Notes: generated by a model not told the origin, from the letters alone. Shown: positions 1 through 9,810, counted from the first letter of the stretch. The stretch is 64,000 bases of DNA from Frigoriflavimonas asaccharolytica (GCF_013294015.1 NZ_JABSNO010000006.1:62001-126000), one strand, 5' to 3'. Numbers and translations are program-made.

Positions 1-1
1 A

Positions 2-535
2 AATCAATTGATTAGAGATGCGAATTGGGGAGAATTAGATTTTTTATTAATAGATCTTCCCCCAGGAACGGGCGATATTCATTTATCAATCATTCAAGAA
101 GTTCCTGTAACAGGAGCTGTGATTGTAAGTACACCACAACATGTTGCTTTGGCAGATGTGAAACGTGGAATTGCAATGTTCCAAATGGAAAGCATCAATA
201 TTCCTGTTTTAGGATTGATAGAAAATATGTCTTACTTTTCTCCTGAAGAATTGCCAGAGAACAAGTATTATATTTTTGGGAAACAAGGTGCACAATATCT
301 AGCAGTAGATTTGAATATTCCTATTTTGGGAGAAATTCCATTAATACAAAGCATCCGAGAATCTGGAGATGTAGGTAGACCTGCAGCTTTGCAAGATGGT
401 AGCAAAATTCAAAAAATCTATGTAGATGTTGCACAAAAAATGATTGAAAGTTTGGTAGAAAGGAATAAAAATATGCCACCAACAGAAGCGGTGAAAATAA
501 CCACAATGGCTGGTTGTGCGCCAAAAAATAAATAG
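2..535 (+). CDS. Mrp/NBP35-family Fe-S carrier P-loop ATPase, C-terminal part
   Basis: This is the C-terminal ~177 residues of a Mrp/ApbC-type ATPase that carries Fe-S clusters in the cytoplasm. The frame is open to the left edge, so the start and the Walker A loop lie outside the window. Visible family blocks are LIDLPPGTGD (the switch/Walker B-like signature), VSTPQHVALADV and GLIENMSYF. The CxxC that many Mrp proteins carry just after the MSYF block is absent here; that segment reads SPEELPENKYYIFG. Cysteine occurs only in the extreme tail (GCAPKNK). The nfu-like gene follows 11 nt downstream, which supports a joint Fe-S cluster maturation role (inference from context). Confidence 0.9.
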   Translation, partial: NQLIRDANWGELDFLLIDLPPGTGDIHLSIIQEVPVTGAVIVSTPQHVALADVKRGIAMFQMESINIPVLGLIENMSYFSPEELPENKYYIFGKQGAQYLAVDLNIPILGEIPLIQSIRESGDVGRPAALQDGSKIQKIYVDVAQKMIESLVERNKNMPPTEAVKITTMAGCAPKNK

Positions 536-546
536 TAAAAAAATTG

Positions 547-795
547 ATGAACGCAGAAATTACACACGAAGAAACTGTAACCAAAGTTTTAGCAGCTTTG
601 GAAAAAATACGTCCATTTTTGGTAAATGATGGCGGAGATATAGAATTAGTAAGTGTATTAGATAATAAAGTTTTAGTAAAACTACATGGCAACTGCAACG
701 GTTGCCCAATGAGTTTCTCTACCATAAAATTAGGAGTTGAAAGTACCATAAAACAATATGTACCACAAATAATAGAAGTTATTAGTATAAATTAA
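547..795 (+). CDS. NifU C-terminal-domain (Nfu-type) Fe-S scaffold protein
   Basis: A small cytoplasmic protein (82 aa) consisting of the NifU C-terminal domain alone. Family features visible are IRPFLVNDGGDIELV near residue 20 and the cluster-binding CNGCP motif (CxxC) near residue 56, followed by STIKLGVESTIK. Nfu proteins assemble or hand over 4Fe-4S clusters. The ATG at 547 is preferred over the in-frame TTG at 544. It lies 11 nt after the Mrp-type gene and is probably cotranscribed with it; a strong terminator follows about 60 nt downstream. Confidence 0.92.
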   Translation: MNAEITHEETVTKVLAALEKIRPFLVNDGGDIELVSVLDNKVLVKLHGNCNGCPMSFSTIKLGVESTIKQYVPQIIEVISIN

Positions 796-852
796 ACACT
801 TAGATATTTATTACTTAATAATTTCTAGTGCTGATTAACATAAATATTATGA

Positions 853-886
853 AGCCGTCTCATAACTTAATGAGACGGTTTTTTTA
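853..886 (+). terminator. Rho-independent terminator after the Fe-S operon
   Basis: Perfect 9-bp inverted repeat CCGTCTCAT (855-863) / ATGAGACGG (870-878) with a 6-nt loop, followed by a run of seven T. It closes the Mrp/Nfu transcription unit. Confidence 0.9.
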
Positions 887-1016
887 TATAGTTTTCTCAC
901 GGATTGCGATTTGATATTTGTACTTAGATATGAGAATATTATTGGGTTTAATTGATTATTAAGACGCTTTCTTTATTAATTCTATTTTTTTTGTGGTAAA
1001 TTTGAAAAAAAATACC

Positions 1017-4000
1017 ATGAAAATATTATTACTTTTTCTCAGCTTTACGTGTAGTTTATTTTTTTCCCAAAGTATTTCTGAAAATGAAATTCCAGGAAAA
1101 GTATTTCCTATTTCTATATCATCTTTGCAAAATAAGGTGAATTTGCAAAAAGCTTCTACAAAACCGATTAAAAATATAAGCATTGCTTTGCCCAATATTT
1201 CTGGTAACCTGATAAAGTATAATTTAACAGAAAACAATCTTACCGAAAAAAGATTGAACAATCTTATTACTTTTGATGGAGTATCAGAAGATGGTTTTTC
1301 TACATTAAAACTATCACTTTTTAACGATCGTTTTGAAGCTATAATTAAAAATAAAGAGGGTTTTTTCTACATAGAACCTTACGAAACAAGTGCCGGAAAT
1401 TACAGAGTTTATCCTGCATTTGCAGATTTTGGAAAGAATTTTACTTGTGATATTTCTCAAGATGAAGATATTCTGAGAGAATTAAATACCATCAAATCTA
1501 GTTTGATAGCAAAAGCCTCTGCACCTAATTTTCCTTATGGAAATCAAATGAGGAAATTTAGAATGGCAATTGCAACAACTGGAGAATTTACCCAAGCATT
1601 TGCTGGTAATCAAGATAATGCGTTGGCAGAAGCTGTGACCATGATGAATCTCATCAACCTCATTTATGAATCTGAAGTTTCTATTTCTTTTACTATAATT
1701 GCAAAAACTACCGATAAAACTTTAATTTTTACAAATCCTAGTACAGATCCATTTACGGTAGATCCTAGTTTTGCTAGTGCGGCAAATTCGCAAACTGGGT
1801 TTACAACTTTAAACACAAACGGAACTTTAGCCTATTCTTTGTACGATATCGGGCATACATTTAATGTGATTACTTCTGGTGGAGCACAAGGTCAAGCTGG
1901 AACTCAACCCTGCTCAAATACTGCAAAAGCAAGAGCATGGAGCCAATGGACATTAACTTTGCCAAAATCCATCACCGCAAATCTTATTGTACATGAAATG
2001 GGACATCAATTCGGTGCAGGTCATACCTACAACGCAGTTGGTGGTAGCTCTGGAAGTCCAACATTTTGTACTTCTGGCTGGAGCAGTATTTCTGCAGTAG
2101 AACCTGGTGCAGGAACTACAATTATGAGTTATGGTAACAATTGTACGACGCCAGATAATCAAACAAATAGTGGGAATAATGGTTTAAATTATTTTAATGC
2201 TAAAAGTTTAGATCAAATTACAGCTAATTTAGTAGCAAGTGCGACATGTTTTACGCTGCAAAATTCCTCTAATGTTGCTCCATCCGCAAATGCAGGTTTG
2301 GATATTACAATTCCGAAAAACACACCATTTTTCTTGAGAGGAATTGGTACAGATTCAAATGATGCCAACCTTTCCTATACTTGGGAACAAGCAAACAATG
2401 CATCTGCGAATGATAAAGGATCATTTGGTAATTCGATATCTGGTACTGGTGGATATACGGCCAATAATAGCACCGCAAGTGCACCCTTGTTTAGATCTGC
2501 ACAAAGTACAGCTAATGGGGAAAGAAATTTCCCGAGATTGCAATTTGTTTTGAATAATGCCAATGTTCCGCCAATTGCAGAAGCAGAAGTTTTGCCAGCA
2601 GTTGCGAGATCTATGAAATTTAGATTTACAGTAAGAGACAACAATGCCCAATCTGGTGGAGTAGACTCTGATGAAATGACCGTAACAGTATCAAACAATG
2701 GTCCGCTGCAAGTTGCGTATCCAAATGCAACCGGAGTTTCTGTAGCTGCACAATCTTCCCAAACAATTACTTGGAATGTAAATGGTACAAATGCTTTGAA
2801 TGCGAACGTAAATATTTTGCTTTCTACAGATGGCGGAATCAGTTATCCGTATCAATTGGCCATGAATACACCAAATGATGGCACACAAACTGTAACAATA
2901 CCAAATTCGCCAGCAACTTCTACAGCGAGAGTAAAAGTGGTAGCGGTTATTAATCCAAATGCAGAATACTTTGATGTCTCTGATAATAATTTTGCCATTA
3001 CTTCTATTTGTAATGCCTATAATTCTTACATAAATCCTACTTCTACTGTGAGTACTACAGTTGGATCTGCGGAAAGTAATTTGAATATGGTGGCGCCACC
3101 TGCCGCAGGAAATTCTTTCACTGTAAAAAATGTAGATTATTCTACAGCAACAAATAACAATGTATATGCGTATAGTAATAGTACTTACACTACATCTACG
3201 TTGGCCGCTAATAATTATCCATCTGTACAATATAGTTTCAGGGTTACAAATACAGGAACTTATACTTTTACTAAATCTTCAGGATTTTTAATTTTAAGCA
3301 TTCATAGTGGTTCGCCGTTTACTGCAAGTAATTTTGTAGGATCCAATGCTTATTCAACTGGATCAGCAGGAAGTTATTCTTCTCAAACTTCTACACAGAG
3401 TCTTGCATTGACTGAAGGAGTTACGTATTATGCTGTCCTTTGTAATTTTTCAAACCCTGCAAATACTGCCACATACACTATTACAAGCAATGGACCAGGT
3501 AGTTTATATGATGTAAATGCTTCTCCTATTGGAATTTCCTATAGGTTTATAGCCATTAATACTGCAGATTCTAAAATAAAAGCAGTAAGTACAACAGCAA
3601 ATTTTTCTTCCCTGCCAATTGGCACTTACAATGTTCAAGGTATTTCCTATCCAACTGCAACAAATAGTGCTAGTTTTGTAAATAGTACTTTAGCAGAATT
3701 AGCAACTAACGGAATTTGTTTTGCAACCAGTGGTAATAATAGAACTTTGCAATTAAACCAAGTTTTGGGAACTTTTGAAAGCCCAATTTTGGCTGAAGAA
3801 TTTATACTTGCACCAAATCCTGTCGGAAATTACCTTAGTGTAAAAACCAAAATGAAAATTTCAAATTATCAAATTTTTGATATGGCAGGAAGATTGATTC
3901 AAGCTAAAAACTTTGCAGGAAATAGTATTGATGTAAGCAGTTTACAAACAGGAACTTATTTTATTTCATTATTAAATGAAGGTAAAGTGCTTCATCAGGA

Positions 4001-4019
4001 AAAAATAATTAAAAAATAA
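1017..4019 (+). CDS. Secreted M12-type zinc metalloprotease with type IX sorting domain
   Basis: A large secreted protease of 1000 aa from the ATG at 1017, chosen because the signal peptide MKILLLFLSFTCSLFFSQ starts there; the in-frame GTG at 993 would add a polar stretch. Order: signal peptide; pro-domain to about residue 165 (it contains FFYIEPYETSAGNYRVYP); a reprolysin-like catalytic domain with zinc motif HEMGHQFGAGH at residues 326-336 and Met-turn IMSYG near 370; Ig/PKD-like and pre-peptidase-like modules; and a C-terminal type IX secretion sorting domain over the last ~70 residues (LAPNPVGNYLSV ... ending in IIKK). It is therefore probably exported by Sec, crosses the outer membrane by T9SS, and digests external protein. 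A terminator follows directly. Confidence 0.93.
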   Translation: MKILLLFLSFTCSLFFSQSISENEIPGKVFPISISSLQNKVNLQKASTKPIKNISIALPNISGNLIKYNLTENNLTEKRLNNLITFDGVSEDGFSTLKLSLFNDRFEAIIKNKEGFFYIEPYETSAGNYRVYPAFADFGKNFTCDISQDEDILRELNTIKSSLIAKASAPNFPYGNQMRKFRMAIATTGEFTQAFAGNQDNALAEAVTMMNLINLIYESEVSISFTIIAKTTDKTLIFTNPSTDPFTVDPSFASAANSQTGFTTLNTNGTLAYSLYDIGHTFNVITSGGAQGQAGTQPCSNTAKARAWSQWTLTLPKSITANLIVHEMGHQFGAGHTYNAVGGSSGSPTFCTSGWSSISAVEPGAGTTIMSYGNNCTTPDNQTNSGNNGLNYFNAKSLDQITANLVASATCFTLQNSSNVAPSANAGLDITIPKNTPFFLRGIGTDSNDANLSYTWEQANNASANDKGSFGNSISGTGGYTANNSTASAPLFRSAQSTANGERNFPRLQFVLNNANVPPIAEAEVLPAVARSMKFRFTVRDNNAQSGGVDSDEMTVTVSNNGPLQVAYPNATGVSVAAQSSQTITWNVNGTNALNANVNILLSTDGGISYPYQLAMNTPNDGTQTVTIPNSPATSTARVKVVAVINPNAEYFDVSDNNFAITSICNAYNSYINPTSTVSTTVGSAESNLNMVAPPAAGNSFTVKNVDYSTATNNNVYAYSNSTYTTSTLAANNYPSVQYSFRVTNTGTYTFTKSSGFLILSIHSGSPFTASNFVGSNAYSTGSAGSYSSQTSTQSLALTEGVTYYAVLCNFSNPANTATYTITSNGPGSLYDVNASPIGISYRFIAINTADSKIKAVSTTANFSSLPIGTYNVQGISYPTATNSASFVNSTLAELATNGICFATSGNNRTLQLNQVLGTFESPILAEEFILAPNPVGNYLSVKTKMKISNYQIFDMAGRLIQAKNFAGNSIDVSSLQTGTYFISLLNEGKVLHQEKIIKK

Positions 4020-4030
4020 ATTTTAACTAA

Positions 4031-4060
4031 AAAAGCCATCGTTTAGATGGCTTTTTTTTA
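4031..4060 (+). terminator. Rho-independent terminator after the metalloprotease
   Basis: Perfect 9-bp stem AAAGCCATC (4032-4040) / GATGGCTTT (4046-4054), 5-nt loop, then a T-run. Confidence 0.9.
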
Positions 4061-4225
4061 TCTTTCAAGTATCAAATCGCAATTCCCAAATTGGTAAACA
4101 ATTGAAAATGATCAAATCCTTAGAAAATTTTATCTTTTGACATAAACACCAATGTATATAAAGCGATACCATAACTCGTCTCGGCAGTATGACGAGATAA
4201 CCTTTAAAAAAATAAATATCTACCT

Positions 4226-4666
4226 ATGAAAAAGTTGTTTTTATTATTTGCCGTGTTTTCTTTTGGTTTACTTTTTAGCCAAAATCAACAAGAATTTATT
4301 TTCAAATTCAAAGTAAAAAAATGGCAGAAAGAATTTAAAAAGCACCAAAAGAATAAGGAAAAAGGAACATCTATTTTAAATCTTTTCGATACCAGTGGTA
4401 GAAAAATTAATTTTGACGTACAAGAAAAAAATATTTCGGAAGTAAAGATGAAAGATATTCTAAACGTAAAAGGAAAATCATTAGACCATAGCAAAATTAT
4501 TACTTTAACGCTGTTCCCAAAATCTATGAGCGGATCTTATCTTGAAAATGGCAGACAGTATTTCATAGAACCAGTGAAGGATAAGTGCAATACCTACAAA
4601 GTGTACATCAATCCTACAATTGATAAAGATGTTGAGGTTGGACAATTGAAGGATTTTGTGGAGTAA
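4226..4666 (+). CDS. Secreted stand-alone protease pro-domain-like protein
   Basis: 146 aa with signal peptide MKKLFLLFAVFSFGLLFSQ. The mature part resembles the pro-domain of the metalloprotease encoded just upstream: GRQYFIEPVKDKCNTYKVY here against GFFYIEPYETSAGNYRVYP there, with similar spacing of the preceding strands. It stops where the catalytic domain would begin, and no HExxH motif follows. It is either the remnant of a second protease gene or an independent inhibitor/chaperone-like propeptide. The frame is clean, which argues against fresh decay. The homology is my own alignment by eye; function is unknown. Confidence 0.65.
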   Translation: MKKLFLLFAVFSFGLLFSQNQQEFIFKFKVKKWQKEFKKHQKNKEKGTSILNLFDTSGRKINFDVQEKNISEVKMKDILNVKGKSLDHSKIITLTLFPKSMSGSYLENGRQYFIEPVKDKCNTYKVYINPTIDKDVEVGQLKDFVE

Positions 4667-4802
4667 ATTTTGTACTAGGAGATGCCACTGAGAAAGAATT
4701 TAACCAGTATATTTTCAACTGAAAAATAATTTTGTTTGGCATTATATTAGAAAATCTTGTATAAACTTATAATTATGCTCCATCGCTCAAAAATTTAAAA
4801 AT

Positions 4803-4840
4803 AAAAAGTCGCCTAAATGTATATTCAGGCGACTTTTATT
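4803..4840. terminator. Bidirectional terminator between convergent genes
   Basis: 11-bp perfect stem AAAAGTCGCCT (4804-4814) / AGGCGACTTTT (4827-4837). The A-rich left arm and T-rich right arm let it serve both the pro-domain-like gene (+) and the lipoprotein gene (-). Confidence 0.85.
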
Positions 4841-4857
4841 AATTAAAAATTAAGTTA

Positions 4858-5364
4858 TTAATTCACTTTGTAGGGTACTGTTGCTCCGCATTCAGTTTCT
4901 GCAATTTTTTTATAGTAGAGTATACTTTTTTCATTACCTTCTACTTTCACAGAATAAGTGTTGTCGCAATAGAATTTCATGATTCTTGTTCCGTTTAACG
5001 CTGGATTTGGATTTGCACCTTGTACATAATTAAAAGTGTAACTGCCATTTGCCAATTTAGCCCAAACACCAGTACTTGTAACTACAGTACCATATTTATC
5101 TTTAAATGTTCCATCTGCTGCAAATTCTAGGATGATTTGAGAGTTTGGTCTTAATGTTTTATACCATTCTTGCTTTGTAGTCCAAGCAGAACCTGTCCAT
5201 TGATCTAGCACTGTTTCTTCTTTTTCATCTCTATAATTTTGCCATTCACCAATCACTTTGGCTGCCGCTTCAACTTGTTGTACTTCTGGCTCTGCTATGC
5301 TGTCTTCGGTTCTGCAACTGATTATTGTAATTGCTGCTAATAATAATAAAAATACTTTTTTCAT
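4858..5364 (-). CDS. Lipocalin-like lipoprotein
   Basis: 168 aa starting MKKVFLLLLAAITIISC, a type II signal peptide with lipobox IISC, so the mature protein is lipid-anchored at Cys17. The rest is a small beta-rich domain beginning IGEWQNYRDEKE, with LEFAADGTFKDKYG, GVWAKLANGSYTF and a closing strand SILYYKKI. That pattern matches the 'lipocalin-like' domain proteins common in Flavobacteriia. Ligand and role are unknown. It is monocistronic, with a shared terminator downstream. Confidence 0.75.
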   Translation of the reverse strand: MKKVFLLLLAAITIISCRTEDSIAEPEVQQVEAAAKVIGEWQNYRDEKEETVLDQWTGSAWTTKQEWYKTLRPNSQIILEFAADGTFKDKYGTVVTSTGVWAKLANGSYTFNYVQGANPNPALNGTRIMKFYCDNTYSVKVEGNEKSILYYKKIAETECGATVPYKVN

Positions 5365-5482
5365 AATAAGGTTTGTTTTAAATTGTTAATATCATTTGTT
5401 GATACACAAATATCAAAAATAATACCTAAAATAACTTCACGTCTGTACGTGAAACTACTATTTCACAGCTATAAGTACAATA

Positions 5483-7077
5483 TTAATGAGCTGAAGAGCG
5501 TCTAATAGCATCTGAAAGAAGAGCAATTTTTTTGTACTTAGAATCCTTTATATCAAAATATTCATACATTCTTCGGAGCGACGAGCCTATACCGTCTACG
5601 CTTAGAAATGCTTTTTCGGCAATTTTTTTATTGGTAATTTCTGGTTCTTCTAGTAAAATATTCAATACTTTCCAATCGGTTTCATTTAATTTTCTCTCTA
5701 AGGTTTTTTCTATTTTTTCTCTATCAAGCTCAAATTGTTTAGAATCTACCACTAAATTAGAACCAGCATTTGATTTCATATCTTCCAATTCTTTTAGTAA
5801 GATATTTCTCTTTTTCAAATTTATTTTCAATCTACCTTTATAGTAGAAGATAATAAAACCTATCAAAATTCCAGCAGCTGCTATGAGTCCCAATGTAGAT
5901 TGCAATTGTTTTTGTTCTAATGCTGCTTGCTCTTTCTCAACTTTCAATTTATTTTTATGAATTTTTACTTCATAATCATTTTTCACAGCTTCTCTTGCCA
6001 CCGCAAAACTGTTTTTTTCTATTTTCACGCTATCCTTATAAATGTTCAGCTTTTCATACATTTTCAAAGATAATGCTGTATTTCCTTCTGCTTTGTAGCA
6101 TTTGTAAAGCAACTCATACAATTCTATCTTGGTTTCTTTGCTTGTTTTAGAAGATATTTTTGTACTGATTTTTTCGGCTTTTATCCGGGCTTCTGTGGGA
6201 TTATCTTCAAACAGGATTTTCGTTAGAGTAATTTCTGCATCCAATTCATTATCTTTCAATCCCAATTCTTTAGTCAGTGCAAGGTTTTTGTCTGCATAAG
6301 ATTTAGCAAGTGTTTTTTTATTTAATTTTAAATAAATATTCGCTAAAGTACCATAACAGGAGACAATAAAAAATTTTTCGTTTTTTATCTGAAATATTTT
6401 TAGTGCCCTTTGGTAATAATCTTCCGCCTCTTTGTATTTTTTTTGGTCATAGTTTGTTGAGCCAATATTTAAGTAAATTACACCCGTTCTTTTGTCTGCA
6501 ATTTTTGTTTTATCTAGAATAGCCAGTGCATTCTCGTAATATTCCAAAGCCAAATCATAACTTCCTATGATTAAAAACACGCTTCCAAGACTGGTGAGCA
6601 TATGGGATTCTCCTTCTCTATCTTCTTCTTTTTGATAAATTTTCAAAGCAGTAGAAAAATATCAAGTAGCGATTTGGTATTTCTGACGATAGATATATAC
6701 ATTTCCAATATTCCCAGCGATACCAGCTTGCATAATTGGATTTTTCAATTGTTTTGCAATTATTTCGGCTTTTTGTACTCCTCCAAAGCTAAATCTATTT
6801 CACCTTTCAATCTTAAGATATTGCCTTTTCGTTTATGGGCTTCAAATAATTTCTGCGGGTTTTTAGTTTTCTGAGCAAGCGTAAGATAGTATTTCAGAGA
6901 TTGCAATGCAGAGTCTGGTTGCGCTTGGTTGGTATGGTCGTAGTATTTTTCTAATGCATCAAGCCTTACAGAATCCTTCAATGTCGCATTTTGCCATGTC
7001 TTTTGCAAAGTTGAGTTGCTCTGCGCAATACATAATTGAGCAAAAAAGATCAACAAAATATTTAAACAAATTTTCAT
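5483..7077 (-). pseudogene. TPR / membrane / HTH regulator broken by a frameshift and a stop
   Basis: Reads as one gene with two lesions. The 5' part (7077-6760) encodes signal peptide MKICLNILLIFFAQLCIAQ and the first TPRs, and ends prematurely as EEYKKPK. A one-base loss in the T5 run at 6770-6774 (A5 on the coding strand) would restore EEYKKAEIIAKQLKNP. In that frame an in-frame TGA sits at 6664-6662, inside a TPR (IAT-stop-YFSTALKIYQ). The 3' part (6646-5483) carries more TPRs, one membrane helix (LGLIAAAGILIGFIIFYY), a coiled linker and a C-terminal HTH ending ALLSDAIRRSSAH. Intact relatives act as TPR-linked transcription regulators in this class. Two lesions make decay more likely than a single read error. 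Confidence 0.75.
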
Positions 7078-7203
7078 AAATCGTGAGATAATTTAGAACA
7101 AATAATTGGTTTAAATATCTAGTTCTCTAAGCAAGGTAATTATTTAGGCGCAAACATTCAAATTAATTTTTCTTGTAGCAGCGTGTAAAAGCAGAATTTA
7201 ATT

Positions 7204-9354
7204 TTAAATTCGCTCCAATTCTTCCACAGAAATCACCGTTTTGAAAGAGCCGTAATTCACAGAAACTTTGTCGTTTTTCTGTATTTGTTCTATCGTTCCT
7301 ACGCTTGTGCTTCCTTTTATTCTTACCCGTTGCCCAATTTTTAACCACAAATTTCGGTCGGTTTCTTTTTTTATTTCTTGTTGCAAATTGGTTTCTGCAA
7401 TCTGCTCTTGCACATTTTCTTTTTTCAGCTGTTGCGTAATTTTCCGCTTTACTACTTGCAATTTTTTACTTTCGGTTTTATCTTCTCCAGATCTGCGGTA
7501 TTTTTCTTGCTCCAAAATTTTCACAAAATCTTTCACCACATCTTTTCGAGATTTCCCTTTTACGTAAGATTCTATAAAGGTTTCAACTTTGTTTCCAAAT
7601 TGCAACTTGCGATGCTCATCTTCATATAATTTTTGAAAATTGTGCAGTTTTTGCTGCATTTGCTCATTCAGTTTCTGCAGATTTTCTGTCTTGTTTTGGG
7701 CACTGTCTTTCTGTACAGCCAGATTGGTTTTAATTTTTTCTACTTCAAATTTTTCTTGCTGAAGCCTTACAATCGTTTTATCTAGATTGATGATGTCATG
7801 CTCCACTTTTTGTTTAGCAGATTTAATAATGAATTTTGGAATTTTATTTTTTTCCGCTACTTCAAAGGTAAAAGAACTTCCAGCTTGCCCAAGTTCCAAT
7901 TTGTATAATGGTTCCAGCGTGTTTTCATCAAAAAGCATGGCGGCATTTTGCGCATTTGGGAGTTGCTCCACCACAATTTTGATGTTGGTGTAGTGTGTTG
8001 TGATGATGGCGAAACTCTTTTTATCATAGAAAAATTCCAGAAATGCTTCCGCCAAAGCTCCGCCCAATTCTGGATCAGATCCTGTGCCAAATTCATCGAT
8101 GAGAAGCAAAGTATTTTCATCGGCTTCATCTATTATTTTCCCCATTTTTTTCAATCTGGAAGAATAAGTAGATAGTTGATTGTCAATAGATTGATTATCT
8201 CCAATATCCGTCATTAATTTATCAAAGAAAAACATCTCAGATCTTGCGTGCACCGGAACCAAAATTCCACTTTGCAACATCAATTGCAGCAAACCAACGG
8301 TTTTTAAAGTGATAGATTTTCCACCAGCATTTGGTCCAGAGATACAAATAATTCGGTTGTGTTCTGTAAATTTAAGCGTTTGCGGAAAAATTTGCTTTTT
8401 GTTTTCTTTATTTTTAATCAATAAAAGCGGATGAAAAGCATCAATCAATCTCATTGTTTTATGCGGATTGATTTTTGGCAAAACGCCATTTATCTTTTCA
8501 GAAAATTTTGCTTTTGCTCTGGTCAAATCCAGATCATAAATATATTCTTGATAATCTGAAAGTTGGTATTGGAATACAGAAATTTCCCAGGTTAGTTTTC
8601 GTAATATTTTATCTACTTCTTTGGCTTCAGCTTCTTCACTATCTCTTAATTTAAAATAATGACTAACCACATTTTCTGGTTGCACAAAAGTGATAGAACC
8701 TGTTTTAGATAGTCCTAAAGCTCTACCAGCAACGCGTTTTTTGTAAGCAGATTTCACCGCAAGAACTCTTTGTTCATCGATGATGCTTTCTCTAATGTCG
8801 TCTAGATAACCCAAATTTCCATAAGTGACCAAGGCTTTCCCAAAATTGCTTTGAATAGATTTTTTAGCCGAAGAAATTTCTGCTCTCAAAGTTTTTAATA
8901 TGGGGGAAGCTTCATTTTTAATTTCTCCAAACCTATTGAAAACGGCATCAATTTTCTCAATAATAATTTTTTGAAAATCTAAAGCAACGGCTTCTTCATT
9001 CAACAAGGGAAAAATTTCTTGCAGCGGTGGGAAGAATTTTTTTAATCTTCCTATTTGCTCGGTAATGCTTTTTATTTTGATAAAAGAAGCGCTTTCTAGC
9101 CGAAAATTCTCAATTTGCATGAGGTTGAGTTCGCTTTCTATATCGCTGTATTCGTTGAAAGGGATGATGTTTTCGCTTTCGAAAGAGGTGAGAAATTCTG
9201 AAGTTTTCTTAAGAGAAATTTCTGCAATATCTTGCGGCATTGGTTGAATTTCCAAAATTTTTTCTGCAACTTTTGGCGAAAAACAATAGGGGGAAATTTG
9301 TTGCAACAGCAAATCAAATTCTAATTCTTGAAGGTGGTCTTTATTAATATGCAC
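7204..9354 (-). CDS. mutS2: MutS2 family ATPase
   Basis: 716-aa MutS2. Visible are the N-terminal core start LEFDLLLQQIS, Walker A GPNAGGKS near residue 340, the downstream block DIGDNQSIDNQLSTYSSRL, Walker B LLLIDEFGTGSDP and HYTNIK. A long coiled-coil follows (EKFEVEKIKTNL ... EQMQQKLHNFQ), then a small KOW-like beta domain ending VISVEELERI. MutS2 acts on branched DNA or collided ribosomes in characterised species. The C-terminal Smr nuclease domain of Firmicute MutS2 (about 785 aa; LDLRG and HGKG motifs) is not present, so this is the short form. Confidence 0.93.
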   Translation of the reverse strand: MHINKDHLQELEFDLLLQQISPYCFSPKVAEKILEIQPMPQDIAEISLKKTSEFLTSFESENIIPFNEYSDIESELNLMQIENFRLESASFIKIKSITEQIGRLKKFFPPLQEIFPLLNEEAVALDFQKIIIEKIDAVFNRFGEIKNEASPILKTLRAEISSAKKSIQSNFGKALVTYGNLGYLDDIRESIIDEQRVLAVKSAYKKRVAGRALGLSKTGSITFVQPENVVSHYFKLRDSEEAEAKEVDKILRKLTWEISVFQYQLSDYQEYIYDLDLTRAKAKFSEKINGVLPKINPHKTMRLIDAFHPLLLIKNKENKKQIFPQTLKFTEHNRIICISGPNAGGKSITLKTVGLLQLMLQSGILVPVHARSEMFFFDKLMTDIGDNQSIDNQLSTYSSRLKKMGKIIDEADENTLLLIDEFGTGSDPELGGALAEAFLEFFYDKKSFAIITTHYTNIKIVVEQLPNAQNAAMLFDENTLEPLYKLELGQAGSSFTFEVAEKNKIPKFIIKSAKQKVEHDIINLDKTIVRLQQEKFEVEKIKTNLAVQKDSAQNKTENLQKLNEQMQQKLHNFQKLYEDEHRKLQFGNKVETFIESYVKGKSRKDVVKDFVKILEQEKYRRSGEDKTESKKLQVVKRKITQQLKKENVQEQIAETNLQQEIKKETDRNLWLKIGQRVRIKGSTSVGTIEQIQKNDKVSVNYGSFKTVISVEELERI

Positions 9355-9810
9355 AACGCAAATTTAATGAATTTTATATCAATTTAGATTGCTAAAATTG
9401 AATTCTTTAGCAAATTTTTACTTCAAAATTTTTTCTGTTTCACCGAATATAGATTCGACAATTTTTAGTGATACTGTTTTCATTGTTCAATATATAATAT
9501 GATAATGGTCTATCTTTTTTTGATATCATCATTAGTGCTAAATTATTTTCTAATCCACTTTTTCAAATTTGAAATCTTTGGAAAAGTTTTTTTTCATAAA
9601 ATGATAAAGATAGTAAATATAGGAAAAGTAGTTTGGTGGAAAGTCGGGAGACTTTTGCAGTAAATTTTTATAATAATGTTGGGTATTTCTGTTGGCGGGG
9701 ACTTTTTATAAAAAGTCTTCGTAAATATAACAAATTGAACAATTAGCAACAATCTTGATGATAGGAACTTCCACCCCGCTAATAGAAATATCTTGTTATG
9801 CGGCGTTTTT
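9355..9810. other. Intergenic stretch with palindromes, no convincing gene
   Basis: 456 nt between mutS2 and the lipoprotein gene. It contains several hairpins: AAAGTC/GACTTT near 9640-9656, GACTTTTT/AAAAAGTC near 9700-9718, and a long inverted repeat (9684-9700 with 9774-9790, 15 of 17 matching). The one open frame across it (9594-9863, minus) overlaps the 3' end of the lipoprotein gene, has no family look and is rejected. Confidence 0.6.
9684..9790. repeat. Inverted repeat with 73-bp spacer
   Basis: Arms TATTTCTGTTGGCGGGG (9684-9700) and CCCCGCTAATAGAAATA (9774-9790) pair at 15 of 17 positions. A nested hairpin lies next to the left arm. It sits immediately downstream of the lipoprotein gene. 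It could be a small non-autonomous element or a strong RNA structure. Confidence 0.5.

Noticed and set aside
993-1016. GTG start eight codons upstream in the metalloprotease gene
   Set aside because: It would put polar residues before a typical signal peptide that starts at the ATG at 1017.
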